Below, piece by piece: positions 49,341 to 58,729 of a stretch of 62,476 bases of DNA. The notes beneath the pieces were generated by a model, which saw nothing but the letters and a program-made list of their open reading frames with translations, was not told where the DNA came from and ran no database searches. The stretch is from a virus. The stretch is from the IMG/VR virus record IMGVR_UViG_3300037189_004468, positions 1-62,476 of that record; one strand, given 5' to 3'. Each line of letters begins with the position of its first letter. Within the stretch, counting starts at the first letter, position 1. The position numbers and the translations under genes are program-made.

Positions 49341-50029
49341 TATTGTTGTTGTTGATTATTTTGTTCCTCAGCAGTTGCTACTGCAACAATCTCATTCTCT
49401 CTAATAGTAACACCAGCAAACTTCAATATCTTGATAATCAAGTCGTTCTGAAATATATCAGGCACTTCAAAGTCTTTATAATCTGGAGCCGCTTGGTCAA
49501 ACAATGGTGCTTGCGTTGCCGGATCGGTGTAGTATGTCCACTTAGGATCTAACGGGTATCTATTGTAAACAATTGACACGTTAGTCTGAATCGTTGATGG
49601 ATAGACAGTTATCGTTGTGCCAGCTTGTGAGTATGCCGGATAGTATGTTGTTGGAGCTGTGTGATTAGAAAACAAAAAGTAAGGCAATTTGTTTTTCTCA
49701 ATTCTCTCAACATCCTTTAAGCTATACAATACATTTGTTACGCTGTACAAGTCTGTAGGCAAATTGTATATGCCACCAGAATATGTTAATGCGGCACTAG
49801 TAGAAAACTTATCAATGCTTTCAGACAAAAGCTTAGCAATGTCTGAGCTGCCACTATACGATACCCCTGTATTCCTCTTAACAAGCCACTTGTTGTATTG
49901 ATAGAACATATCTTCAAATACCTCCAATTGTGCTTGTCTGGCAAATGCATTGAACTCATCAGGAGTAAGATATCCATTGTTATCCTTGTTAAGGAAGAAC
50001 ATTACGGTATTTCTTACGTTATTTATCAT
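49340..50029 (-). CDS. Connector ring-like virion protein 1
   Basis: 229 residues (MINNVRNTVMFFLNKDNNGY). NGYLTPDEFNAFARQAQLEV, FEDMFYQYNKWLVKRNTG and a C-terminal Asp/Pro/Tyr region ending in Gln repeats match the crAss-like ring/head-tail joining family. Located right after a strong terminator and promoter, so it starts a new late sub-operon with ring 2, the giant tail protein and the glycosyltransferase. Confidence 0.75.
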   Translation of the reverse strand: MINNVRNTVMFFLNKDNNGYLTPDEFNAFARQAQLEVFEDMFYQYNKWLVKRNTGVSYSGSSDIAKLLSESIDKFSTSAALTYSGGIYNLPTDLYSVTNVLYSLKDVERIEKNKLPYFLFSNHTAPTTYYPAYSQAGTTITVYPSTIQTNVSIVYNRYPLDPKWTYYTDPATQAPLFDQAAPDYKDFEVPDIFQNDLIIKILKFAGVTIRENEIVAVATAEEQNNQQQQ

Positions 50030-50036
50030 TGTATCG

Positions 50037-50044
50037 CAAAGATA
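50037..50044 (-). promoter_or_regulatory. Promoter -7 element (TATCTTTG) before ring-like genes
   Basis: Minus-strand TAnnTTTG match 8 bases upstream of the ATG at 50029 and directly after the terminator at 50047-50075. Confidence 0.6.
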
Positions 50045-50046
50045 AT

Positions 50047-50075
50047 AAAAAAATAGCAGGGACTTGCCCTGCTAC
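50047..50075 (-). terminator. Rho-independent terminator after the 97-residue protein gene
   Basis: TAGCAGGG and CCCTGCTA form an 8-bp stem with a 5-base loop; on the minus strand it is followed by seven U. It ends the unit that reads the small beta protein (50101-50394). Confidence 0.85.
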
Positions 50076-50100
50076 TTTAATGAATGAAAGAAAGAAAAAA

Positions 50101-50394
50101 TTAAGCGATTGCTACAGTAGTAACGCTGATACCGCTTGGTAAAGTAGGTGTAATGAACTGCAAAGGCGCAGAGTTTGGTTTGTTGATAGCGATGATTGCA
50201 TCAATGATTGCTTGAACTGTTGCAAAAGTTGCATTCGTTGTGTGAGTAATAGTAACGATGTCTGTAGACGCACTAGCAGCGGTGTACGCAATAGTAACGG
50301 TAGTATCAGAAGCTTTAGCTACTAAACCGATGTTGTCTAGGCCGATCAAAACCGTTCCGGTAGTCGATGCCTCAATTTTTAAAAATTTGCTCAT
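50101..50394 (-). CDS. Small beta-rich virion protein, candidate capsid decoration
   Basis: 97 residues from the ATG at 50394 (MSKFLKIEASTTGTVLIGLD), close after its own promoter element. Thr/Ala/Val-rich strands (TVTIAYTAASASTDIVTITH) with helix TFATVQAIIDAIIAIN are typical of small phage head proteins with the MSKFLK start. Its own promoter and terminator suggest high expression, as expected for a decoration protein. Confidence 0.7.
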   Translation of the reverse strand: MSKFLKIEASTTGTVLIGLDNIGLVAKASDTTVTIAYTAASASTDIVTITHTTNATFATVQAIIDAIIAINKPNSAPLQFITPTLPSGISVTTVAIA

Positions 50395-50403
50395 AGTTGT
50401 ATG

Positions 50404-50411
50404 CAAATATA
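50404..50411 (-). promoter_or_regulatory. Promoter -7 element (TATATTTG)
   Basis: Minus-strand TAnnTTTG match 9 bases upstream of the ATG at 50394, next to the end of the upstream gene. Confidence 0.6.
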
Positions 50412-50415
50412 ATAA

Positions 50416-51162
50416 TTATTCTTGACTAATTCTGTTAAGCATCTCTTCTGTCTCGATGCCTTCTTGAGTTTTGAAATATGCAGCGATTGCATTAATTGGA
50501 TCTTCACCCAAAGGAACGCTCATCATTTTGCGTTTGTTATCTTTCAAATTAAAGAATACATCTCTTTGTGAGTTTCTAAAGCTCAAATAAGACATCTCAA
50601 TATACTTTGCTGCTTTGTTGCGTAATTGCAAGTCAGAGTCGTCAATCATCTCTAAGAAGTCTTCTGGATTGTTTCTGGCATACACCATGATGTCTCTTCT
50701 GATTTCTTGCGATGTCATATTCTCTACGCGAGATCCGATCATCACACGCAATACTGCCATTGCTGTGTCAATGCTAATTTCTCTTGCTGCAATTTGTGCG
50801 TCAAGTTCAAAGTTCAAATACTCAAGTTTCTCACTTGCGTCTTTCTCTGGATCGAACTCTTCAAAAATATCTCCGTTAGATGGATGTAATGCTAGAAACT
50901 TTTGTAATACTGGGTTATTCTTTTGAACAACCAATACGCCATCTTCAAACACAATTGGCTCTAAGATGTAGTTACCATCCTGCTCGTCTTCAAATGGAGA
51001 CTTTTGGTTTCTGGCATATCTTAGTGCTCTGTTAGTGTTTGTCGCTTCATCGAAGTGTAATAAAGGGAAACGCTTGGTGTTGCGAGAAGGCAACATGAAT
51101 GATAATGGAGGTGCTGCGTCCTTCAGAACGTACACTCTGTCTTTGATTTCTGGTTTTTTCAT
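50416..51162 (-). CDS. Post-capsid protein of unknown function
   Basis: 248 residues (MKKPEIKDRVYVLKDAAPPL). An N-terminal beta part (LHFDEATNTNRALRYARNQK) precedes a long acidic helical part (DFLEMIDDSDLQLRNKAAKY). Genes of this type follow the major capsid gene in crAss-like phages; role unknown, possibly capsid assembly. Promoter -7 TATATTTG at 51183-51190. Confidence 0.75.
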   Translation of the reverse strand: MKKPEIKDRVYVLKDAAPPLSFMLPSRNTKRFPLLHFDEATNTNRALRYARNQKSPFEDEQDGNYILEPIVFEDGVLVVQKNNPVLQKFLALHPSNGDIFEEFDPEKDASEKLEYLNFELDAQIAAREISIDTAMAVLRVMIGSRVENMTSQEIRRDIMVYARNNPEDFLEMIDDSDLQLRNKAAKYIEMSYLSFRNSQRDVFFNLKDNKRKMMSVPLGEDPINAIAAYFKTQEGIETEEMLNRISQE

Positions 51163-51182
51163 TTGATTAAAATTTTACATTG

Positions 51183-51190
51183 CAAATATA
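51183..51190 (-). promoter_or_regulatory. Promoter -7 element (TATATTTG)
   Basis: Minus-strand TAnnTTTG match 21 bases upstream of the ATG at 51162, directly after the capsid-gene terminator. Confidence 0.6.
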
Positions 51191-51222
51191 AACAAAAAAA
51201 GTGGGGCTATTAACCCCACTTA
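51191..51222 (-). terminator. Rho-independent terminator after the major capsid gene
   Basis: AAGTGGGG and CCCCACTT form an 8-bp stem with a 7-base loop; on the minus strand it runs into TTTTTTTGTTT. It lies 24 bases past the capsid stop codon. Confidence 0.88.
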
Positions 51223-51245
51223 ATTTATTGATTTCTAATTACTTA

Positions 51246-52646
51246 TTAGTTACGGAACAAGAAGAAGTTGTTAGCTCCCAAGGTGCACAATGCACGCTCA
51301 GACAAGAAATGAACTTGCATAGCATCCAAGTCACTAGTAGTTGCACCACCAGCAGAACCAGTGATCCAAGTTTTGTAACGACGATCTTCAGTTTCGCTAG
51401 CTCTGTAACGAACGTGCAAGAATGGACGTTTAGCGTTCTTACCTAACACTTGATCATAAACGCTGGTAGAACCTGCTGGTACTAACACACCGTTTACAAC
51501 ACCACCATTAAGACCACCACGCAAAGTAGCATCGTTAAGGTATTTCCAGTCAGTTTTGTAGAACTCATAGCTACCACGTTTGAAGCCTTTGAAGCCCAAA
51601 GTTAATGCCATGTTCTCGTCATTGTCAAACAAACCAAAGCTTGTTCCACCTGCACCGTAGCTGTTTTGAGCAGCCAACATATCATCAATATCCAAAGAGA
51701 ATTGACGATTGATGAACAATGCGTTTTCTTGGATAGCTCCTTGTTTATCAAGACGTTGCAAGATAGCATCAAAGTCAGCTAATGCAGTTGGGTTTCCACC
51801 GCCCCACACGTTACCACGGCTATTAACAACGTAGAATAAACCTTCAGAACCTTTATTTCCAACGTCACCAGTAGCTGCGATAGCACCAGAGTTAGCTTCA
51901 GCAGGAACTGCTTCAACCATAGACATTTCCAAATAGTCATCAAAACGTAAACGAGTTTCGTGCTCTGATTTCAAATACCACAAGTAACCTGTAGCACCGT
52001 TCTCAGTAGTAACTTCTACCCATCCGATTTGAGCCATGTCAGAACCAGAAACTTCATATTTGTCTTTGATAATGATTGGGCTGTTAGAGAAGATATCATC
52101 TTGTCCTTCCAAAGAACCAGTCATACCATTAGAACCTTTTTTGAATTCAGAACCGTAAACAAATGCAGTAGATGCAGTTGATACAGGGATAGTTTGTCCA
52201 CCACCAGCATAGTATGCTACAGTGAAAGTCAAACCACTAACAGCAGTGATAATTGCTTTGTCACTTTGAGTTCCACCTGCATTTCTAGATAAGAATACAG
52301 TTTGACCAACTCTGAAGTTACAAGCAGTGATACCTGAGTCAGCTACAGTCCAAACAGCAGTGTCATCACCAGCAGCACCAGCTGAAGTACAGCTAGAATA
52401 CTTTGTGTGCAAACGACCTTGTTCAGCCCATTTGATTAAGTCGGAGTTACTTGGCATCTCTGCGCCGACCATACGCAAGAAAGATGCAATTGAACGATTA
52501 CCGTATCTTTCAAATTCTTTTTCGTAAGTATCAGGAAGATACTGGTTCAAGAAGTTGAAGTTGGTAATGTAGTTAGTAGGCAATGTTGCCTTTACTGATG
52601 AGGGGGTTAATGCGAAACCCGGACTCGATAATACTGAACCAGCCAT
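51246..52646 (-). CDS. Major capsid protein
   Basis: 466 residues. MAGSVLSSPGFALTPSSVKA, NYITNFNFLNQYLPDTYEKE and FERYGNRSIASFLRMVGAEM are the start pattern of crAss-like major capsid proteins. The rest is alternating beta and Gly-rich loops of the HK97-type fold, with a conserved end (FLHVRYRASETEDRRYKTWI). A very A/T-rich leader gives a Bacteroidota-type start without GGAGG. Own terminator downstream. Position after terminase, portal and scaffold fits. Confidence 0.9.
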   Translation of the reverse strand: MAGSVLSSPGFALTPSSVKATLPTNYITNFNFLNQYLPDTYEKEFERYGNRSIASFLRMVGAEMPSNSDLIKWAEQGRLHTKYSSCTSAGAAGDDTAVWTVADSGITACNFRVGQTVFLSRNAGGTQSDKAIITAVSGLTFTVAYYAGGGQTIPVSTASTAFVYGSEFKKGSNGMTGSLEGQDDIFSNSPIIIKDKYEVSGSDMAQIGWVEVTTENGATGYLWYLKSEHETRLRFDDYLEMSMVEAVPAEANSGAIAATGDVGNKGSEGLFYVVNSRGNVWGGGNPTALADFDAILQRLDKQGAIQENALFINRQFSLDIDDMLAAQNSYGAGGTSFGLFDNDENMALTLGFKGFKRGSYEFYKTDWKYLNDATLRGGLNGGVVNGVLVPAGSTSVYDQVLGKNAKRPFLHVRYRASETEDRRYKTWITGSAGGATTSDLDAMQVHFLSERALCTLGANNFFLFRN

Positions 52647-52671
52647 GTTTTTTTATTTTTTGTTTTTTTTT

Positions 52672-53772
52672 TTATTTTTTGTTGCTTTTTATAACTAATC
52701 TATTGCCGTGGTCGTTGTCAAGAGAAGTTACCTTAAATCCACCTTTGCCCATATTTTCTGGTACGGATCTTACACCTCCCATATCTATGTTCTTTGATTC
52801 CTTTGCAATTGTTTCTACTGCCTCAGCTTTTCCCTGATCGTAGAAATATTTTGCAAAGCCCTCCGGATTTCTGGCAACTGCTATCGCCCTATGATACGCA
52901 GCCGGATCTTTCATAAAACCTTTGTCATCTAAGAATGTCTTGATAAACTCGGTCAAATTAGATTGATCCTTCTTAATCGCTTCTGTCTCACCTGGTTTGT
53001 AAACAAATTCATTATCTCCAACTTTAAATCCAAAACCTTTGAATTCATTAGAGAATAACTCGTCAGTTTTCTTGGCGAAATATTCAGCTCTTTCTCTCTG
53101 CGCCTGTTCAACTTCTTTGGCACTCTGGGCATATTGCTTAAAAGCGGTGTACTGATCTTTTTCTTCATCCGGAATCCCAGCACCTCTTGACTCAAGAGGA
53201 ACTTTGTATTGGTCCTTCAGTTTGTTAAAGTAGTCCTTCGCTTTTGTAAGCTCTTGTTTGTGTGCTATTCGTTTCTTCTTAACATCCTTTTCATCGTCCA
53301 TGTCTTCATCGTACTTAAACTTGTTCTCAAGTTCAAATGCAACTTCCTCATCGTCAAGTTCTGGGTTGTTTTGCTTGTAATAATCGAACAGCAACTTATT
53401 TGGGTCTTCGTTATCAATGTCTCTATTTACTTTATAGAAGTCATTAATGCCTCGACCTGTTTCCTTTTTGAACTTTAAAAACGCTGAGACATCCTCTGGT
53501 AACTCTTCAGTTTGATTTCTCTCTTGAAGCAAGTCATCCAAAGTATTAATCTCTTTGTTATACCTATTCTTAATAAAGGACAGAACGTCATTCTCTTCAA
53601 GTTCCCTTGGCTGTGCTTCTGGCACAACGATGGGCTCTTCAATTCTAACAGGCTCTTCAACCTGTTCTACTGGGTGCTGTTCTTCGTGCTTGGCTAGTAA
53701 CTCCTGTTCGATTTCTTGAACAGATTTTTCTTCACCGAAACTCACAGCTTTTACTGATGTGAAATTCTCCAT
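52672..53772 (-). CDS. Scaffold-like protein
   Basis: 366 residues, very acidic and helical (for example QEIEQELLAKHEEQHPVEQV, ENKFKYDEDMDDEKDVKKKR). The C-terminal ~100 residues (FLDDKGFMKDPAAYHRAIAV, ARNPEGFAKYFYDQGKAEAV) resemble the scaffold or capsid-assembly proteins that precede the capsid gene. Basic C-terminus. Promoter -7 TATTTTTG at 53800-53807. Confidence 0.78.
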   Translation of the reverse strand: MENFTSVKAVSFGEEKSVQEIEQELLAKHEEQHPVEQVEEPVRIEEPIVVPEAQPRELEENDVLSFIKNRYNKEINTLDDLLQERNQTEELPEDVSAFLKFKKETGRGINDFYKVNRDIDNEDPNKLLFDYYKQNNPELDDEEVAFELENKFKYDEDMDDEKDVKKKRIAHKQELTKAKDYFNKLKDQYKVPLESRGAGIPDEEKDQYTAFKQYAQSAKEVEQAQRERAEYFAKKTDELFSNEFKGFGFKVGDNEFVYKPGETEAIKKDQSNLTEFIKTFLDDKGFMKDPAAYHRAIAVARNPEGFAKYFYDQGKAEAVETIAKESKNIDMGGVRSVPENMGKGGFKVTSLDNDHGNRLVIKSNKK

Positions 53773-53799
53773 ATATTTTATTTGATTAATTTTTCGCTA

Positions 53800-53807
53800 C
53801 AAAAATA
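53800..53807 (-). promoter_or_regulatory. Promoter -7 element (TATTTTTG) before the scaffold gene
   Basis: Minus-strand TAnnTTTG match 28 bases upstream of the ATG at 53772; it would drive scaffold and capsid genes up to the terminator at 51191-51222. Confidence 0.55.
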
Positions 53808-53814
53808 GTGATTT

Positions 53815-56247
53815 TTATTTTGGTTCAAATTGAGCCAAATCAAAACCATCTAAAGAGTCTTCGCTTGATTCAAAATCAATGGCTGGCAAGTCTTTCTTAC
53901 GCTGCTCAATTAACTTTGATTGGTGTGTGCTTTGTATATCAATACGCTTATCCTTCGCCATTTCCTTTTGCTCGTCAATTGTCTTAGCGGCATTCACCTC
54001 TAAGCCTTTCAACTGCATATTCATCTCAAACTCCATTTGCATTAACTGCATTTTAAGTTGAGCTTCTTGCTTCATCTTCTCGATCTCAAACGCTGACTCG
54101 GCTTGCTTTAATTGCGCCTTCGCTTGGAATTCTGCCTGAACCTTTTGCAAGTTAGCTTGTGCTGCTGCCTGAGAAGACTGGATGTTTGACTGCGTTTGCA
54201 TCTCCATCTTTTGTTTCTCACGGTCCATGTCTTGCTCTTGCTTCTTCCTGCGCTTTAACTTAAGAAGTTCATTTGCTAATTTAATATTGCGAATTTCACG
54301 AATATCAATAGCGTCTTCAAGATCAATCTGGTCACGTTGTAGCGACGCTTGGATGTTTGCCTCAAGCTGAGACTTCTCCTCTTCATCCGGAGATACTTCA
54401 ATAAAGATACCAAAATCATGTAAGTATAAGTCTTTTACGTCTTCTAATACACCAACATTGTACTTACCAATTTGGTTTATAAACTCTTCTTTGAATTCTG
54501 AATACTCAAGCACATCAGAGATACGGCAAGACAATGCCTCGGCTAACTTCTTAGTAATAAACAATGTTCCATCTAGGATATGTCTTGTTGCTGTGTTTGA
54601 ATTAAGTGCAGCTAACTTTTGTATACCAACCAATGATCTTGGATCAGGCATAGAGCCATCTCTCGCTTCGTTTAAGCCAGTCACGTCCCTAATCATACTC
54701 AAGTAATGGTTGTACGAATTAATCAATGCTGTGATCTTTCCTTGGCCGCTATTTGAGTTTAGCTCTTGAATTGGGATCTTACCTTGGTTGAACTCTCCAT
54801 CTTGATTATAAGAACGACCAATTACACTACCTGTTTGGAAGTATAACTTAAGCGCGTCCTCTGGATTGTAGTTTGCACCATTACCCAAGTCAACCTCATT
54901 CATACCATCGGCATCAATGTATACACCATCTGGCACAACTCTCGCAATAACTTGTTGTAGTTTAAGATGCGTAATTTGAATCAAATCAGCAAAAGTAATC
55001 ATACGTCTAACCAATGACTCAATAACGCCTTTGTACATTCTTGGGGCCATTGCGATATAGTTAGGCAAAGCATACTGCGTAGCAGACTTTGGTCTAACCA
55101 TGTTCTTACTGAGTTCCCACTTAAGCAAATAGCTTGAACCTAACACCATGATACCTTCGTACCATACGTCAATTCTCTTTTCTATTTTCTCAAATCTTTC
55201 GTCAGTCCCAGTTGGTGGGTTAAAGTTTTCATCCTTGCGAATGATACGAGTACCACCATTATCCAAAAACTTCTTCTTGTAGACAAATTTCTTATCGGTT
55301 TTATAATTGAAATATAATAATGTTACGACATCTCTGTCGAACAATGTGTTTCTGTATGGCCTAATAATGTTGTACTGCGTGAACCAGATACTACTTAATT
55401 TAGATATTTTGTCAAGCTCCTCCTTGGTAATGGTCGGGTCAATCTTAATCAACTCACCAATATGCACTTGCTTGATTTCTCCATAGTAGAAACAATCCTC
55501 AAATGTTGGAGACTCTGTGTATGAATAAACAACAGCAGCAGGATCAACGTACTCAACCCTAATGCCGGCTCCTGGTTGGAATGTATGCTTAACCATGCCG
55601 ATACCCAAGACAGTCATATCATAATCAACACGTCTTTTAATTTCTTGGTATCTATTTTGCTCAAGCAATGTGTCAATTGCAATCTCTTCAGCAATCTCAA
55701 TCGCAGGCTTGTAATTAAGCTGCATATGAAGATTAAGCTCCTGATCGTTCTCTGGCAAATCTTTAGGATTCGTATTGAAGGCATTGATACCAAATTGTTC
55801 TTGCGTTTGCACCAAGAAGTCTTTTGCTACCATATCCTTCTCGATCATCTCTTTGTAACCTGAACGCTTGCCAGCAGCTAACTCATCTTGAGCAAATGCC
55901 TTTACTGCGTACATTCTGTCAGACATACCGTTAACAACGATATCTACAAACTTAGGGATAATTGGAACTGGCTCCCAGTTAAGATTCAAGTAAGATAAGT
56001 CACCGTCAACGGCTAACTCATCCTTGTACTTTTGTACAGGCTGTTCACCACGAGCGTATAGTCTTAGCTTATGAAACTCAATCCATTGGTTATAGAAACG
56101 ACAAGAATTAGTATCTCTTCTAAACCATTCGTAAGAGATGGCTCGTCCCACTTTGATACCATATTCCTTGGACGCTTTTTCTGCATCAGTAGCCAGCTGA
56201 CTCGGAAATGATGTTGGGCTTATTAATTCTTGAGTTGTTTGATCCAT
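53815..56247 (-). CDS. Portal protein
   Basis: 810 residues. WIEFHKLRLYARGEQPVQKY, NWEPVPIIPKFVDIVVNGMS (clip and wing region), HTFQPGAGIRVEYVDPAAVV and LNEARDGSMPDPRSLVGIQK are the conserved blocks of crAss-like and related podovirus portals. The C-terminal ~130 residues are a Gln/Lys/Glu coiled coil (barrel-like) ending in an acidic tail. It forms the dodecameric DNA entry ring. One-base overlap with the terminase gene. Confidence 0.9.
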   Translation of the reverse strand: MDQTTQELISPTSFPSQLATDAEKASKEYGIKVGRAISYEWFRRDTNSCRFYNQWIEFHKLRLYARGEQPVQKYKDELAVDGDLSYLNLNWEPVPIIPKFVDIVVNGMSDRMYAVKAFAQDELAAGKRSGYKEMIEKDMVAKDFLVQTQEQFGINAFNTNPKDLPENDQELNLHMQLNYKPAIEIAEEIAIDTLLEQNRYQEIKRRVDYDMTVLGIGMVKHTFQPGAGIRVEYVDPAAVVYSYTESPTFEDCFYYGEIKQVHIGELIKIDPTITKEELDKISKLSSIWFTQYNIIRPYRNTLFDRDVVTLLYFNYKTDKKFVYKKKFLDNGGTRIIRKDENFNPPTGTDERFEKIEKRIDVWYEGIMVLGSSYLLKWELSKNMVRPKSATQYALPNYIAMAPRMYKGVIESLVRRMITFADLIQITHLKLQQVIARVVPDGVYIDADGMNEVDLGNGANYNPEDALKLYFQTGSVIGRSYNQDGEFNQGKIPIQELNSNSGQGKITALINSYNHYLSMIRDVTGLNEARDGSMPDPRSLVGIQKLAALNSNTATRHILDGTLFITKKLAEALSCRISDVLEYSEFKEEFINQIGKYNVGVLEDVKDLYLHDFGIFIEVSPDEEEKSQLEANIQASLQRDQIDLEDAIDIREIRNIKLANELLKLKRRKKQEQDMDREKQKMEMQTQSNIQSSQAAAQANLQKVQAEFQAKAQLKQAESAFEIEKMKQEAQLKMQLMQMEFEMNMQLKGLEVNAAKTIDEQKEMAKDKRIDIQSTHQSKLIEQRKKDLPAIDFESSEDSLDGFDLAQFEPK

Positions 56248-58460
56248 TATTTGTCTATTATCCTGCTATTATACCCTTCGTTCTGGTATCTCGCAAATTT
56301 AATGCTTATTTTTGATTCTTTTTTTTCTGGCACATATAAGTGCTTTTGGTTCGCCATTATCGCTAAACCACTGCTAATTGTTGCATCAAATTTAGTTCTA
56401 TTGTTGATATCAAACCTTGCCCAATCCTCAAGTGTTCTCGTGAAATACATCGATCCCATCTCGTCAGAGTCTCTGTACACATTCTCAAAGTCTATGCCAA
56501 CGTGCTTCTCAATGTACGTCTCAATAGCGGACGCGTGTGCTTGCTTTACGTCCTCAGATGAGTTAGGTATCCCACCAATCTCTTTCTCTGTCTTAGAGAG
56601 CTTGTGTGTGGGCTTATCTGGTCTATTCAGTGCAAAGTTTCTGTACCCTCTATTCTTGAAATGATATAGTAGCCTTGGCTTGTTATTCTCCACAAGCACC
56701 GGCATACCATAGAACACACACGCCATCAGTACCTCCTCAAAGAATATCTCTGCCGTCTGTGGCCTTGCCACGTACTCTAAGAAGAATTGGTTGCTTGGCG
56801 CATCCTCCATACTGAACTTCGTCATACCATGGAGCGATCCGTTAGAACCACCACCACCCACAACGCCTGAGATATCATAAGGGTCACATCCAAACGCACC
56901 AAGGTGCTCATTACCAGGATAGAACAAACTACCTCGCTTTATAAAGTTATTTCTTAAGTTCTCAGGTGGAACCCATGACACAAGGAACCGGCCTTTATTG
57001 TCTGGCGTCCAAACAACTTGGCTGTCCTTCACACCGTCCCTCCAATGAAAGTAGCCTCTTGTGAGAACCCTGTCCTTGATCAATGAGTCATTGTAGTCAA
57101 TTTGCTGGTAGATCTTCGTAAGATTAAACAAGGATGCCTTGCTCTCATCCCTGAACGCGTGCGACTCTGTGCGTGGAAACTGCCTGTAAAATTCGTTCAA
57201 TGAGTCTGAGTCACTCTTTAAGGAGGCAACCTCATTGTTCCAATACTCAATGACACCAATCTTAATCATTCTGCCATCAATACCTTTGATAGGCTTAGAT
57301 GGCGTGTCAAACACCGGGTGACCATATTCGTCAATATATCCTTCAAAGTTCCATTCCATTGGAATAAATAATGAATACAGGCCACTCTTTGTTTGCCCGT
57401 TCTCATTCTTCTTCCTTGGATCAGAGTCTTCGTATAATTTCTTAAAGTTAGAACCACCCTTATCAAGCGCATTCGATGTAGAACCCATCATACACTTACC
57501 AATGATCCGGCTACCCAAACGCAAACACGTCTTGGTTACACGCCAGTTGTTCTGTATGTTGTTAGGAGCAAGCCATTTACCGCTCTCATCCTGGATGAGC
57601 ATCCGTAATTTTTCTCCGTCATAACTATTATCACCTGTGTTCTTCCAGTCAATTGTGGTATTAAGACCCTCTAAGTGATCCTCCTCAGCTTTTGCAATAC
57701 TCTTTCTTGTGAACTTAGATGCCGGCACACGATACGCAAGCTCAGTCTTTGGTTTGTCCATACCATCTTGTATTGGCTTAAAAAAGAATGGATAGCTCAA
57801 CGATATATTCACGACCTTGTCTGTGAACATTTTCTTTGCATCATCTCCCGTCTTTGATAAGATACCAAACCTGGCATCCTTAGTAATTGTCGCTTGGTTG
57901 ACCATCTCAGAGCTACTCATGAATGAGAAACCTGAACGTCTATTCTTTAGATAGCACATACCAAAGCACCTGTCGTCAGCCTTGCAGGCCTCCCAGAATA
58001 TAAAGAATATCCTGTTACTCTCACGGAAATCAGGTAGACCAACGTCTATCTTACTCCACTGCAAGTACATATAATGTGTACCGGTGATATATGTCGGGAT
58101 GCTATTATTAATAAACCAGAATCCATTATCTCTACGATTGAACTCTTGATCTATGTAGTCATCCCATTTAGCTTTGAACTTATTGTCAGTCCTATCCCAA
58201 TCAAATATTGTCTTAATCCTTTGTAATTCTTTAGGATACTCAACAGCCTCCCAGTGATTGTTTCTATCCTCAACCTCCTCAGGCTTTGCTGGCAAGGCTA
58301 TGTTAACACCATTAATGTTATATATCTCACCGATGGTTCCATCTTTTGATATAATGACAACATCATATTTATCATTGTGGCCATACTTCCAACTATTTGC
58401 AAGGTTACCTTTCTCGATAACCTTCGCACTAATAATATCTTTCTCAATTGTGTATAGCAT
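56247..58460 (-). CDS. terL: Terminase large subunit
   Basis: 737 residues. The ATPase part has PTYITGTHYMYLQWSKIDVG, FFIFWEACKADDRCFGMCYL, KNRRSGFSFMSSSEMVNQAT (Walker-type basic loop) and AEEDHLEGLNTTIDWKNTGD. The nuclease part has FGCDPYDISGVVGGGGSNGS (first Asp pair), ACVFYGMPVLVENNKPRLLY (Glu) and a late acidic motif near ENVYRDSDEMGSMYF. It is the crAss-like/podovirus terminase that pumps DNA into the prohead through the portal encoded next. Confidence 0.9.
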   Translation of the reverse strand: MLYTIEKDIISAKVIEKGNLANSWKYGHNDKYDVVIISKDGTIGEIYNINGVNIALPAKPEEVEDRNNHWEAVEYPKELQRIKTIFDWDRTDNKFKAKWDDYIDQEFNRRDNGFWFINNSIPTYITGTHYMYLQWSKIDVGLPDFRESNRIFFIFWEACKADDRCFGMCYLKNRRSGFSFMSSSEMVNQATITKDARFGILSKTGDDAKKMFTDKVVNISLSYPFFFKPIQDGMDKPKTELAYRVPASKFTRKSIAKAEEDHLEGLNTTIDWKNTGDNSYDGEKLRMLIQDESGKWLAPNNIQNNWRVTKTCLRLGSRIIGKCMMGSTSNALDKGGSNFKKLYEDSDPRKKNENGQTKSGLYSLFIPMEWNFEGYIDEYGHPVFDTPSKPIKGIDGRMIKIGVIEYWNNEVASLKSDSDSLNEFYRQFPRTESHAFRDESKASLFNLTKIYQQIDYNDSLIKDRVLTRGYFHWRDGVKDSQVVWTPDNKGRFLVSWVPPENLRNNFIKRGSLFYPGNEHLGAFGCDPYDISGVVGGGGSNGSLHGMTKFSMEDAPSNQFFLEYVARPQTAEIFFEEVLMACVFYGMPVLVENNKPRLLYHFKNRGYRNFALNRPDKPTHKLSKTEKEIGGIPNSSEDVKQAHASAIETYIEKHVGIDFENVYRDSDEMGSMYFTRTLEDWARFDINNRTKFDATISSGLAIMANQKHLYVPEKKESKISIKFARYQNEGYNSRIIDK

Positions 58461-58729
58461 TATTTGCCCCTTCTCTCAGCGAAGCCACCTTTTTTCTCTT
58501 GAATTTGTACGTTGCCCGTGATCATGTTGCGCTCTTCTTCTATCCTTGATAGGATCTCGAACGCATCAAAGATAGCCAACTTCTTGGTTGCTGCTGCATT
58601 TTTTAATTTGTCAGCAGACACATCACCCTCATCACCTGTTAAGATTTGCTCTTCAGCAACCTTAATAAGCTCCTTGATAGCCATCTCGCCTGCCTTGATT
58701 ATTTTTAATTTATATTCTTCAGTTGTCAT
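58460..58729 (-). CDS. Small protein upstream of terminase; candidate small terminase
   Basis: 89 residues from the ATG at 58729 (MTTEEYKLKIIKAGEMAIKE). A helical core LKNAAATKKLAIFDAFEILS, RIEEERNMITG and a basic Gly-rich end fit the short proteins encoded just upstream of terL in crAss-like phages. Position and charge allow a DNA-recognition (TerS) role, not proven. One-base overlap with terL. Confidence 0.65.
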   Translation of the reverse strand: MTTEEYKLKIIKAGEMAIKELIKVAEEQILTGDEGDVSADKLKNAAATKKLAIFDAFEILSRIEEERNMITGNVQIQEKKGGFAERRGK